Origin: Pararhodobacter aggregans
GTDB lineage: Bacteria; Pseudomonadota; Alphaproteobacteria; Rhodobacterales; Rhodobacteraceae
DNA: 64,000 bases
NCBI RefSeq assembly: GCF_003075525.1
Contig: NZ_QDDR01000017.1
Coordinates: 33,994-97,993, forward strand
Direction: 5' to 3'
Positions within the stretch are counted from its first letter, which is position 1. Every line of letters begins with the position of its first letter. The notes beneath the pieces are model-generated. The model did not search any database, was not told the origin of the DNA, and worked only from the letters and a program-made list of their open reading frames with translations. The translations under genes were made by a program, and so were the position numbers. Of the stretch, positions 57,227 to 64,000 are shown piece after piece.

Positions 57227-58426
57227 ATGGGCGTTGTGGAAGTTCTGGATCCGGTCGCGCCGGCGCGAGCCGGTGGCTGGAAGGTGGATGTGAGCCGGGG
57301 TGAGCGGAACGGGCGAGTGTCGTCCGAATGGTTCAACCGCCCCGACGACGAGCGGTATCTGTCGCTCGACGATCTCTGGGCCAATGTGAAGGGTCGGTCC
57401 GAGCGCAGCCGCAGCCGGGTGGTGCAGACGGCGGACATCCGAGTCGAGGCCGCGCGCGACAGCGCCGAGCGGCTACATCTGGTCCTGCCGAAAGCACATG
57501 AACCGGTGGCACCTACGCACTGGGCCTTCGGCCAGCTTGCCAGCATCGTCGGCGCACCGGCCTCCTACCTGCGGCAACTGCCCGCGCCACTGGCGGGGAT
57601 CAACCTGCAATACGGCCTAACCAACCACCGCGCAGAGCAGGTGAAGACCTTCGAGACCGAGGATGGCCGCACTGAATTGCGCGCGGTGACTGGCCCCGAC
57701 TACGGCCGCATCCATGACCACGAACTGGTCGAGGCGGTGCAGCGCATCGCGGGCAATGGCACCGGCGACACGCGCTGGAAGGTGCCGGGCGTGCTCGACT
57801 GGTCGACCGGGGTCTACAACCCAGATGTCGAGATCAGCCGCGACACGACCACGCTTTATGCCTCGGACCGCGATGTCTTCCTGTTCCTGGTCGATGATCG
57901 CAACCCGATCGAGGCGGGCAAGCTGCCGGATGGCTCCCCTGATCTCTATTTCCGGGGCTTCTACTGCTGGAACTCCGAGGTGGGCGCGAAGACCCTCGGC
58001 ATGGCGAGCTTCTACCTGCGGGCTGTCTGCCAGAACCGCAACCTCTGGGGCGTCGAAGATTTTCAGGAGATCCGGATCCGGCATTCGAAATACGCCGCCT
58101 CGCGCTTTGCCCATGAGGCGGCCCCGGCGCTGACGCGGTTTGCCAATTCCTCGCCGCAGGGCTTCGTGAACGGCATCAAGGCCGCGCGGCAGCAGATCGT
58201 GGCGCGCAGCGATGAGGATCGCGCGGATTTCCTGCGCAAGCGGGGCTTCTCGAAGGCGGAGTCCGGCAAAATCATCGAGAAAGTGCTGATGGAAGAGGGC
58301 CGCCCGCCCGAGAGTATCTTCGACTTCGTGCAGGGCATCACGCGGCTTGCGCGCGACAAGACCCAGCAGGATGCCCGCCTCGACATGGAAGGGCGCGCCA
58401 AGAAGCTGCTCGACCGAGTCGGCTGA
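57227..58426 (+). CDS. DUF932 plasmid protein
   Basis: 399 residues. LHLVLPKAHEPVAPTHWAFG, YGLTNHRAEQVKTFETEDGR TELRAVTGPDYGRIHDHELV, FYCWNSEVGAKTLGMASFYL, VCQNRNLWGVEDF match the DUF932 family found on plasmids and phages. Function unknown, often near ssb and radC. It has leader copy 2. Confidence 0.88.
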   Translation: MGVVEVLDPVAPARAGGWKVDVSRGERNGRVSSEWFNRPDDERYLSLDDLWANVKGRSERSRSRVVQTADIRVEAARDSAERLHLVLPKAHEPVAPTHWAFGQLASIVGAPASYLRQLPAPLAGINLQYGLTNHRAEQVKTFETEDGRTELRAVTGPDYGRIHDHELVEAVQRIAGNGTGDTRWKVPGVLDWSTGVYNPDVEISRDTTTLYASDRDVFLFLVDDRNPIEAGKLPDGSPDLYFRGFYCWNSEVGAKTLGMASFYLRAVCQNRNLWGVEDFQEIRIRHSKYAASRFAHEAAPALTRFANSSPQGFVNGIKAARQQIVARSDEDRADFLRKRGFSKAESGKIIEKVLMEEGRPPESIFDFVQGITRLARDKTQQDARLDMEGRAKKLLDRVG

Positions 58427-58440
58427 CAGAGCCCCCGCGC

Positions 58441-58468
58441 AGCGATCGCCCGACACCGGGGCGGTCGC
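58441..58468 (+). terminator. Terminator after DUF932
   Basis: AGCGATCGCCC and GGGCGGTCGCT form an 11-bp stem (one G-U), followed by a T-containing stretch. Confidence 0.65.
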
Positions 58469-58487
58469 TGCAGCTATTTCTCAACAC

Positions 58488-58533
58488 GCACGCCGTTGGC
58501 TTTGCCCCGAAAGGACAGGGGGCGTCGGCGTGC
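58488..58533 (+). promoter_or_regulatory. Stem-loop leader of radC
   Basis: Outer stem GCACGCCG (58488) with CGGCGTGC (58526); inner GCCCC (58504) with GGGGC (58519). It ends 19 bp before the radC ATG. A radC RNA motif is known upstream of radC and other DNA-related genes in proteobacteria; whether this belongs to it needs a covariance search. Confidence 0.5.
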
Positions 58534-58552
58534 GCATCTCAGCGAAACCCCC

Positions 58553-58993
58553 ATGACCCCCCAGGAAGAAACCGTCATCCTCGAGGCCCGTGATATCCTC
58601 GGCCGCTATCTCAGCCAGAACCCCGTCATTGGCAGCTGGCAGGCGCTGATGGACTATTGTGCTCTGACCGTCCGAGGTCCCAACGAGCGGTTCCATGTCC
58701 TCTATCTTGACCGCAAGAACCGCGTCATCTCCGATGAGCGTCTCTCGACCGGCACGGTTGATCATGTCCCGGTCTATCCGCGCGAGGTGATCAAGCGGGC
58801 GCTGATGCTGAATGCCAGCGCCCTGATCCTGATCCACAACCACCCGTCAGGCGATCCGACGCCCTCGGAGGCCGATCTCGGCATGACCAAGGAGATCCAG
58901 AAGGGGTGCAAGTATCTTGGTCTGATGCTGCACGATCATATCATAGTCGGGGCCGGGACCGAGCTGAGCCTGCGGGCCCTCGGCAAGCTCTGA
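58553..58993 (+). CDS. radC: RadC-family JAB/MPN-domain protein
   Basis: 146 residues from the ATG at 58553 (MTPQEETVILEARDILGRYL). MPN metalloprotease-like motif: ILIHNHPSGDPTPSEADLGM with HxH and distal Asp, upstream Glu in the first strand. Short plasmid form lacking the N-terminal HhH domain. Role unclear. Confidence 0.92.
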   Translation: MTPQEETVILEARDILGRYLSQNPVIGSWQALMDYCALTVRGPNERFHVLYLDRKNRVISDERLSTGTVDHVPVYPREVIKRALMLNASALILIHNHPSGDPTPSEADLGMTKEIQKGCKYLGLMLHDHIIVGAGTELSLRALGKL

Positions 58994-59051
58994 GGGCCCA
59001 TCGGACCCATCACCGCTGCCCCTTCGAGGAAGAGGGCGGCGGTTTGGTCTT

Positions 59052-59090
59052 TGACGGATGAGGCGGGGAGAGCGGCTTCCCGCGCCGTCG
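59052..59090 (+). promoter_or_regulatory. Structured 5' leader, copy 3
   Basis: Outer stem GACGG (59053-59057) with CCGTC (59085-59089); inner stem GCGGGGAG-AGCGG-CTTCCCGC (59063-59083). GGAG follows at once and the ATG is at 59102. Confidence 0.7.
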
Positions 59091-59101
59091 GAGATCTTCC
59101 C

Positions 59102-59620
59102 ATGTTCGACCTGCCATTGCCCATCCACCCGACCACTTACGCGCGGGTCGTCCCACCGCACTTTTCAACTGGTGATGTCGACCCCAATCACCCCTTCGCC
59201 CTGACCCTGTCTCGCCGCGCGCCGGCCGATCTGATGTCGGGCCGGGCCGCCCCGCTCGTCCTGGCACGCTTCGAGACGTTGGCTGAGGCCATGCAGGGCG
59301 CGATCGACTATGCCGAGGGGATTGCCCCGGATGCTGCGCCCCAGCTCCTAGCGATCCTTGACCGTGACGAGCGCCTTGTGCTGGCCGGGGCCGCCAGTGA
59401 GCAAGCTGTCGCCTGGTGCCACCCGGTGACGAGCGCGGCCGAGGCGCGGGGCGTCGTGACCGAGGCGAGCCAGCTGCGCGCGCAAGCGGGCCGCGCGGCC
59501 GCCTGGGGTGAGGCCGATCTGGCGGTTCGGCTACGCCTCCGCGCCGATCTTCTGGACGGGCGTCTCGTCGACCCACTCTGGCGCGCTTTCGCCGCCCGCG
59601 CGCTGCAGGTCGCGGCGTGA
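59102..59620 (+). CDS. Hypothetical plasmid protein
   Basis: 172 residues: MFDLPLPIHPTTYARVVPPH, FETLAEAMQGAIDYAEGIAP, WCHPVTSAAEARGVVTEASQ, then an Ala/Arg-rich helix. No signal or known motif. Preceded by leader copy 3. Family not recognised. Confidence 0.7.
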   Translation: MFDLPLPIHPTTYARVVPPHFSTGDVDPNHPFALTLSRRAPADLMSGRAAPLVLARFETLAEAMQGAIDYAEGIAPDAAPQLLAILDRDERLVLAGAASEQAVAWCHPVTSAAEARGVVTEASQLRAQAGRAAAWGEADLAVRLRLRADLLDGRLVDPLWRAFAARALQVAA

Positions 59621-59721
59621 CGCCCGAGAGGCAGAGAAGGGCAGGGGGGATTTGGAGCTTGTCCGGGGGAGAGAGATCGCCCGGCCCGACTCCGATCCCT
59701 TTCCTTTTCCGGAGATACCCG

Positions 59722-60213
59722 ATGAACATGACTGAACCCACCCTCACGCCGCCGATGGCACCCTCGACCGTCGACATGGCACAGATCTTCGCCGCGCATG
59801 CCGCGCGCGCGGCCCGGATCGAAGCGCTGCGCCCGGGCAACAAGGACCGCCTTTTCGACGGCCTCACGGCCGCTGGCATCACCCATGTCACTGTCACCTT
59901 TGACGGTGCCGGGGACAGTGGCCAGATCGAAAGCATCGGCGCCTGGTCCGGCGAGACCGCCGTCGATTTTCCCGCCACCGAGATCGCATACGCCGCGCTC
60001 ACCTGGGACGATCCCGAGGTCGAGATGCGGCAGCTCTCGCTGGAGGATGTCGTCGAGCAACTGGCCTATGACTTTCTCTCCGACACCCATGGCGGCTGGG
60101 AGAACAACGACGGCGCCTGGGGCGAATTCTGCTTCGACGCCGCGGTCCGCTGCATCCACCTCGAGTTCAACGAACGGTTCACGTCGTCCGAACTCCATAC
60201 CCACGATTTCTAA
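59722..60213 (+). CDS. DUF6878-like plasmid protein
   Basis: 163 residues from the ATG at 59722. ITHVTVTFDGAGDSGQIESI, SLEDVVEQLAYDFLSDTHGG WENNDGAWGEFCFDAAVRCI. Conserved-looking acidic protein seen on alphaproteobacterial plasmids; the DUF number is from memory. The DGAGDSG loop may bind metal. Followed 10 bp later by the DUF6915-like gene. Confidence 0.7.
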   Translation: MNMTEPTLTPPMAPSTVDMAQIFAAHAARAARIEALRPGNKDRLFDGLTAAGITHVTVTFDGAGDSGQIESIGAWSGETAVDFPATEIAYAALTWDDPEVEMRQLSLEDVVEQLAYDFLSDTHGGWENNDGAWGEFCFDAAVRCIHLEFNERFTSSELHTHDF

Positions 60214-60223
60214 GGGGGCGGCG

Positions 60224-60601
60224 ATGGCACATCCTTATCACCACGCCCTGTCCTCAGTGAAAACATGGGGCGGCACGGTCGACGACTTCATCGCGGTGCA
60301 TGCCTGGTTCGACCAGAGCAAGGAGATTACTGCGGACTTTCGGCACCGGGCGCTGCGCCACCATGCCGAGGGCATTTTCATGGCCGAGACGATCTTTGGG
60401 GTGACCCTCACGCTCTCGACCGGGCGCATCATTCCGACCCGCTGGGTCGGCGAACAGCATGTGAAGGAAGATCTGGGCTTCATCCCGAGCTTCGCTGATT
60501 GGGTGAAGGCCATCCGACCCGAGCCATGGATGGGCCGGGCCGCGCAGATTGAGGCGCTGGTCGATCCACATCTTGCCTCACCCGTGGTCGAGGTCACCTG
60601 A
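60224..60601 (+). CDS. DUF6915-like plasmid protein
   Basis: 125 residues: MAHPYHHALSSVKTWGGTVD, HAWFDQSKEITADFRHRALR HHAEGIFMAETIFG, VGEQHVKEDLGFIPSFADW. His-rich helical core (RHRALRHHAEG) suggests metal binding. Usual neighbour of the DUF6878-like gene. Confidence 0.75.
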   Translation: MAHPYHHALSSVKTWGGTVDDFIAVHAWFDQSKEITADFRHRALRHHAEGIFMAETIFGVTLTLSTGRIIPTRWVGEQHVKEDLGFIPSFADWVKAIRPEPWMGRAAQIEALVDPHLASPVVEVT

Positions 60602-60602
60602 G

Positions 60603-60800
60603 ATGACCGACCCCGCATATCAGCGCCTCGGCCTGCCCGTGACGGCCTCGCCCTTCACCGTCCTGCGCGCGGCGATCCGGGCGCTCCACCCCGACACGCG
60701 CGCCGTTCGCGGCTTTCGGACGGCGCGTAAGCGCTTCTACCGGCAGATGCTCTGCGCGCATGTCGCGCGACAGGCGGCGGGCGACAAGCCCACCGGCTGA
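60603..60800 (+). CDS. Small basic hypothetical protein
   Basis: 65 residues (MTDPAYQRLGLPVTASPFTV LRAAIRALHPDTRAVRGFRTARKRFYRQML), Arg-rich. Starts 1 bp after the previous stop, so it is coupled to the DUF6915-like gene. The basic helix could bind nucleic acid. Confidence 0.6.
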   Translation: MTDPAYQRLGLPVTASPFTVLRAAIRALHPDTRAVRGFRTARKRFYRQMLCAHVARQAAGDKPTG

Positions 60801-60835
60801 TCGCGCCCAACCACCCCCATCATCCCGACACACCG

Positions 60836-60853
60836 CCCGGCCTCTTGGCCGGG
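60836..60853 (+). promoter_or_regulatory. Hairpin before the 60877 gene
   Basis: CCCGGCC-TCTT-GGCCGGG, a perfect 7-bp stem, 12 bp before AGGAGG. May end the upstream transcript or act as a leader. Confidence 0.55.
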
Positions 60854-60876
60854 TCTTCCCCATTCAGGAGGTTCCC

Positions 60877-61296
60877 ATGGCGGATTACTTCACCCATTTC
60901 TCGTGCCTGCTCGACGTCGGCACTCCCGACAAGGCCGCTCGAGCGCTTGCCCTGTTCCAGAGCTTGCGCGAAACCGATCAGGATGCCGACGACCCGGAGG
61001 TCACGGGCTTTGATCTCGTGCGCCAAGATGCACCCGAGGGCAGCACCCTCTGGATCCATGACGATGACCACGGCGATGTCGATGCGGTCATCCGTTTCGT
61101 GCTGCGCCTTGCCGAAGAGCTCGACCTCACCGGTCTCTGGGGGTTCCAGTACGCCCTGACCTGTTCCCGGCCTCGCCTCGACGCCTTCGGCGGCGGCGCG
61201 CATGTCATCGACCTCGGCGCGCGCAAATCCGTCGGCTGGACGAGCGGCCAGGAATGGCTGGCCGCCGCGCTGAACGGGGAGGACGCACATGCCTGA
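60877..61296 (+). CDS. Hypothetical plasmid protein
   Basis: 139 residues: MADYFTHFSCLLDVGTPDKA, TLWIHDDDHGDVDAVIRFVL, LTGLWGFQYALTCSRPRLDA FGGGAHVIDL. Acidic, with a D-rich loop. A strong AGGAGG lies 6 bp upstream. Family not recognised; usual companion of the next gene. Confidence 0.7.
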   Translation: MADYFTHFSCLLDVGTPDKAARALALFQSLRETDQDADDPEVTGFDLVRQDAPEGSTLWIHDDDHGDVDAVIRFVLRLAEELDLTGLWGFQYALTCSRPRLDAFGGGAHVIDLGARKSVGWTSGQEWLAAALNGEDAHA

Positions 61297-61933
61297 GGTC
61301 ATCTGCACCACAGTCTACCAGTTCCCTGAACTCTCCGATGCCGCCAAGGAAAAAGCGCGCAGCTGGTATCGCGAGCTTGGCCCCCACGACGATTGGTGGG
61401 ACGCGGTCTACGAGGATTTCGAGCGGGTCTGCGAAATCCTCGGCATCCGCCTGAAGACCACGCCCGTCCGCCTGATGGGCGGCGGCACGCGGGCAAAGCC
61501 CTGCATTTGGTTCTCCGGGTTCTGGAGCCAGGGCGACGGGGCCTGCTTCGAGGGCTACCTTAGCCACGCCAAGGGCGCGGCCGCGCGCATCCGGGACTAC
61601 GCCCCGACCGACGCGACGCTGCGCGGCATCGCCGACCGGCTGCAGGCCATCCAGCGGCGGAACTTCTATCAGCTCGCCGCCGAGGTCAGCCATCGCGGGC
61701 GCTACTACCATGAATACACCATGGCAGTTGACGTCACGCGCGACGGTCCGACCTGGCAGCCGCCCACCGAGGACGCCGAGGAGATCGTGACCGAGGCGCT
61801 GCGTGATCTGGCCCGCTGGCTCTACCGCCAGCTTCAGGCTGAATACGACCACCTGACCTCTGACGAGGCCATCGAGGAGGGGATCATCGTGAACGAGTAC
61901 ACTTTCACCGAAGCCGGGCGCAGGTTTGGGTGA
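61289..61933 (+). CDS. Hypothetical plasmid protein with antitoxin-like neighbours
   Basis: 214 residues: VYQFPELSDAAKEKARSWYR, HDDWWDAVYEDFERVCEILG, IWFSGFWSQGDGACFEGYL. Overlaps the previous gene by 8 bp. Similar proteins are widespread on phages and plasmids, often labelled antitoxin without proof. Function unknown. Confidence 0.7.
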   Translation: MPEVICTTVYQFPELSDAAKEKARSWYRELGPHDDWWDAVYEDFERVCEILGIRLKTTPVRLMGGGTRAKPCIWFSGFWSQGDGACFEGYLSHAKGAAARIRDYAPTDATLRGIADRLQAIQRRNFYQLAAEVSHRGRYYHEYTMAVDVTRDGPTWQPPTEDAEEIVTEALRDLARWLYRQLQAEYDHLTSDEAIEEGIIVNEYTFTEAGRRFG

Positions 61934-62003
61934 GAGCGCGGACAGTTCATTTGAGCTTTACAATGAGGCCATATGATCTATATTCAGGCCAATGGAGGGC
62001 GCC

Positions 62004-62393
62004 ATGTACATTGCTGAGAAAATCCGGGAACCCGCACAGATCAACGCCGTTGCGTTGAAGGCCTATGCGCGCGTGGCCGATGCCTGGGGTCTCAGCCTCA
62101 AGGAAGCGGCTGGCCTTGCCGACATGTCGGAAAGCACGTGGAAGCGCGCCAAGAAGCCGGATTTCGCGGGGGAACTGACCAAGGATCAGCTTCTGCGGCT
62201 CAGTGCGGTGATCGGCATCTACAAGTCGCTCGAACTCTACTTCTCCGAGCCGCTCGCGCGAAGCTGGTTCACCCGACCGAACACGGGGCCGCTCTTTGGG
62301 GGAAGCCGTCCGGTTGACACCGCCATCGACGGGGGCTTGCCGCAAATTCTCGCGGTTCGGACCTATCTCGATGCGTTGCGTGGTGGGGCATGA
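62004..62393 (+). CDS. Xre/MbcA/ParS-type antitoxin
   Basis: 129 residues from the ATG at 62004 (GGAGG 5 bp upstream; an earlier ATG at 61992 overlaps that site). HTH WGLSLKEAAGLADMSESTWK RAKK and the DUF2384 C-terminus (EPLARSWFTRPNTGPLFGGS RPVDTAIDGG). Antitoxin of the RES toxin that follows. Confidence 0.88.
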   Translation: MYIAEKIREPAQINAVALKAYARVADAWGLSLKEAAGLADMSESTWKRAKKPDFAGELTKDQLLRLSAVIGIYKSLELYFSEPLARSWFTRPNTGPLFGGSRPVDTAIDGGLPQILAVRTYLDALRGGA

Positions 62394-63091
62394 AGCAGAC
62401 CGAGATTTCTGATCGCGGTCTCGTTCGTCTCCTGCCCGCCACTTACCACAAGCCGCCATCCCTGCGTGGTCTCGTCGATACCGATGACGAGATGGAGATC
62501 CTCGCAGAGATCGAAGGTCTGACCAGCGGCCGTCTTCTGGCGGAACGTGGCCGCAACCCGCATCTGGACCCGCGCGAGCTTGCCTGGCAGCGGCGCAGCC
62601 GTGATCAGCGTATTTATGGCGACAGTCATGTCAACGCCGCCTTCACCTATACCCGCGCCGGCGGAAATCGCTTCAACACAGAGGAGCGCGGCGCATGGTA
62701 TTGCGCATGGGATGTGATGGTGTCCGTCAGCGAAGTGGCCTGGCACCGCACGCGCGAACTCGGCTTTACCGGCAGCTTCCATGACAGCGCTCGCTATGTG
62801 GAATTGCTGGCTGACTTCATCGGCGTCTTTGACGACCTGACCGACGAGCCGGGCCATCCGGCTCTGCATCCGGATCCGGCTGTCGGATATCCCGAGGGCC
62901 AAAGCCTGGCCCAGCATCTGCGCCGGGCTGGATCGCGTGGCCTGATCTACCCCTCGGTCCGAGCTGCCGCGCCGGGCGGGAATTGCCTCGTCTGCTTCGA
63001 GCCCCACGCCATCCAGAATGTCCGGCCTGGCGCGTCTTGGGATCTTGTTTGGGATGGGACACCGCACTACTCGGTTACGGCTGTCGGCTGA
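62390..63091 (+). CDS. RES-domain NAD+-degrading toxin
   Basis: 233 residues. RES residues: the Arg/Tyr region FTYTRAGGNRFNTEERGAWY, CAWDVMVSVSEVAWH with the Glu, and the Ser region RAAAPGGNCLVCFEPHA. RES toxins hydrolyse or phosphorolyse NAD+. Coupled to the antitoxin by a 4-bp overlap. Confidence 0.88.
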   Translation: MKQTEISDRGLVRLLPATYHKPPSLRGLVDTDDEMEILAEIEGLTSGRLLAERGRNPHLDPRELAWQRRSRDQRIYGDSHVNAAFTYTRAGGNRFNTEERGAWYCAWDVMVSVSEVAWHRTRELGFTGSFHDSARYVELLADFIGVFDDLTDEPGHPALHPDPAVGYPEGQSLAQHLRRAGSRGLIYPSVRAAAPGGNCLVCFEPHAIQNVRPGASWDLVWDGTPHYSVTAVG

Positions 63092-63703
63092 CGAGTATCG
63101 GCGCATGCGTTTTGGAGGGGCCGAAGAAATGGAATCGGCAAATGGCAACAGCGCTGACGTGACGATCTTGCAGCCATGTGACCATCCGGCGTTATTCGAG
63201 GCTTTGGACTGTCCGCCGTCACCTACGGACGCACTACGAGCAGCACATCGCCGGACGAAAGAGAGGTCATTCCGGCGAAACACATGGCTTCCAACGATGG
63301 ACTGAGTCTGCCGGTCTTATGGGCTTCCCATGGACGCGCTGAAGACGACGACGTCTCTGCCCCAAGAGACCTCTATAAATTGCTTTGATGAATGCGATGT
63401 TCCAGCGTTATGGACGCTCCAATGCCAACATTTCCAAAGAACTGAGGGACTAGCCCAAGTGGAGGAAAGTCTGAAGACGCTGGGTTAAGCGACGGCCACG
63501 ACTTGCGGTGGTTGCCGAAGATCGCAGCGGTGTATCTCCCGGCGTGCCGCCGGGAGCAGACCTTGGTCCTTCGGACAGGAGCTTGACCGAAGCTGATGTC
63601 CCAAAGGGATAATCTGCCAATCTATAGGTTGGCAACTACGCTCGGTTTGCCAAGCCACGGCATAGCAGAAGCTCCGGAAGGCCGGAGCTAGCCGGTGCCG
63701 TGC
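63092..63703. other. Gene-poor stretch with one strong hairpin
   Basis: No convincing gene on either strand. A perfect stem CTCCCGGCG-TGC-CGCCGGGAG sits at 63536-63556 and could be a terminator or a structured leader. Its neighbours are the RES gene and a gene remnant. Confidence 0.45.
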
Positions 63704-63876
63704 TCACTTGTTCCCGTCGATCCACTTCGACATCAACCCCTTGTCGCGGAAGCATTCGTCCGGAACGGCGCGGCGCTTGATGCGGGCGAGCTTCTCCGCG
63801 AAGGCCACCTGCTTCGAGGTCGGCAGCCGGTCCATGTCGGATACCGGCTTCAGCTGGGCCTGCGCCTCGATCCAGG
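63704..63876 (-). pseudogene. C-terminal remnant of a topoisomerase/TraC-like plasmid protein
   Basis: Minus strand reads WIEAQAQLKPVSDMDRLPTS then KQVAFAEKLARIKRRAVPDE and CFRDKGLMSKWIDGNK. The block (P)TSKQVAFAEKLA...P.E...D...MSKWID is a common C-terminal module of plasmid topoisomerase or primase-like proteins. The frame has no start and is interrupted at 63877 by the end of an insertion element. Confidence 0.45.
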
Positions 63877-64000
63877 GTAAGCATCCGCCGAAGGCCGCAG
63901 CCGTGCTATATTGATCAGAGGCTTCTGGGTGCGGCTTTTGGTTTGCGCGGCTTTGGGGCCCATTTTTTGGCGAGGCGCTCGAAGTTGTCGAGGATACGGC
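63877..64000 (-). mobile_element. End of an insertion element running off the right edge (IS66-like terminus)
   Basis: Starts with GTAAGCATCCGCCGAAGGCC, which resembles the GTAAGC termini of IS66 elements, and cuts the gene remnant on its left. The remainder is outside the window. Confidence 0.45.
63915..64000 (-). CDS. 3' end of a gene in the right-edge element
   Basis: Last 27 codons: RILDNFERLAKKWAPKPRKP then KAAPRSL and stop. Basic Lys/Pro-rich tail. Too short to name; probably a transposase or accessory protein of the element. Confidence 0.45.
   Translation of the reverse strand, partial: RILDNFERLAKKWAPKPRKPKAAPRSL

Noticed and set aside
59636..59721. Fourth copy of the structured leader before 59722
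   Set aside because: GGGGGAGAGAG and CCCGG resemble it, but outer and inner stems do not line up; not counted.
63018..63305. Rightward frame overlapping the end of the RES gene
   Set aside because: Starts inside the toxin gene without a ribosome-binding site and has no family features.
63450..63635. Short leftward frame around the 63.5-kb hairpin
   Set aside because: Only low-complexity Ser/Arg/Pro sequence across a strong inverted repeat.
1..64000. CRISPR arrays, tRNA or rRNA genes
   Set aside because: No regularly spaced repeats and no tRNA or rRNA signature recognised by eye; a tRNAscan or CRISPR finder run was not possible.

Overview
The window looks like part of a GC-rich repABC plasmid (or a plasmid-like replicon) from an alphaproteobacterium, most likely Rhodobacterales. 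The reasons are a complete repA-repB-repC block with a pair of 16-bp parS-like palindromes, a virB-type T4SS, a cbb3 oxidase operon carrying a hexameric tyrosine-coordinated heme protein gene, and many plasmid-type DUF genes. I see no rRNA, tRNA or CRISPR array.

Layout. 1-6.75 kb: leftward virB operon (virB1-B2-B3-B4-lipoprotein-VirB5/SLT chimera-virB5-virB8, cut by the window edge). 6.9-13 kb: accessory stretch with toxin-antitoxin pairs (parDE, hipBA, a CopG/RelE-type pair), two secreted unknowns and a winged-helix plasmid protein. 13.2-17.4 kb: IS66 element with a UPF0149 passenger gene, an IS66 remnant and an IS5-family element that cuts an ECF sigma gene. 17.4-27.8 kb: respiratory and nitrosative-stress island. 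Leftward it holds nsrR-ccoNOQP-membrane proteins-ccoS-HTHP-DUF6522 and a cupredoxin cluster; rightward it holds a truncated hemoglobin, a hemerythrin protein, an AhpD-like protein, DUF488, a nitronate-monooxygenase-like protein and 5-FTHF cyclo-ligase. 27.9-31.7 kb: IS5 element and two nested IS110/IS1111 elements. 32-33.7 kb: serine recombinase with a res-like region, and vapBC. 33.9-37.5 kb: repABC and parS. 37.6-40.9 kb: large ParB-like protein and plasmid unknowns.

41-45.9 kb: sulfur-handling cluster (ArsR-rhodanese regulator, divergent fatty-acid-hydroxylase-like protein, MFS, DsrE, two rhodaneses, nucleoside phosphorylase). 45.9-47.1 kb: H-NS-like protein and SSB. 47.3-52.7 kb: merR-ynfA facing zntA-like ATPase, methyltransferase, lspA, dsbB and a DsbA-like protein. 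52.7-56.8 kb: mntR/mntH and a copper-delivery operon (sco-pcuAC-sco-DUF411) behind a CueR-like promoter. 57.2-63.1 kb: plasmid genes DUF932, radC, DUF6878, DUF6915, several unknowns and an Xre/RES toxin-antitoxin pair. The right edge enters another insertion element that cuts a topoisomerase-like gene end.

The most notable signals are: a hairpin-within-stem leader, present three times just upstream of unrelated plasmid genes with compensatory base changes; a second hairpin leader before ssb and before a small membrane protein gene; the VirB5 protein with an inserted lytic transglycosylase domain; the NsrR-linked cbb3/HTHP/hemoglobin island; and an IS110 element inserted inside another IS110 transposase gene.
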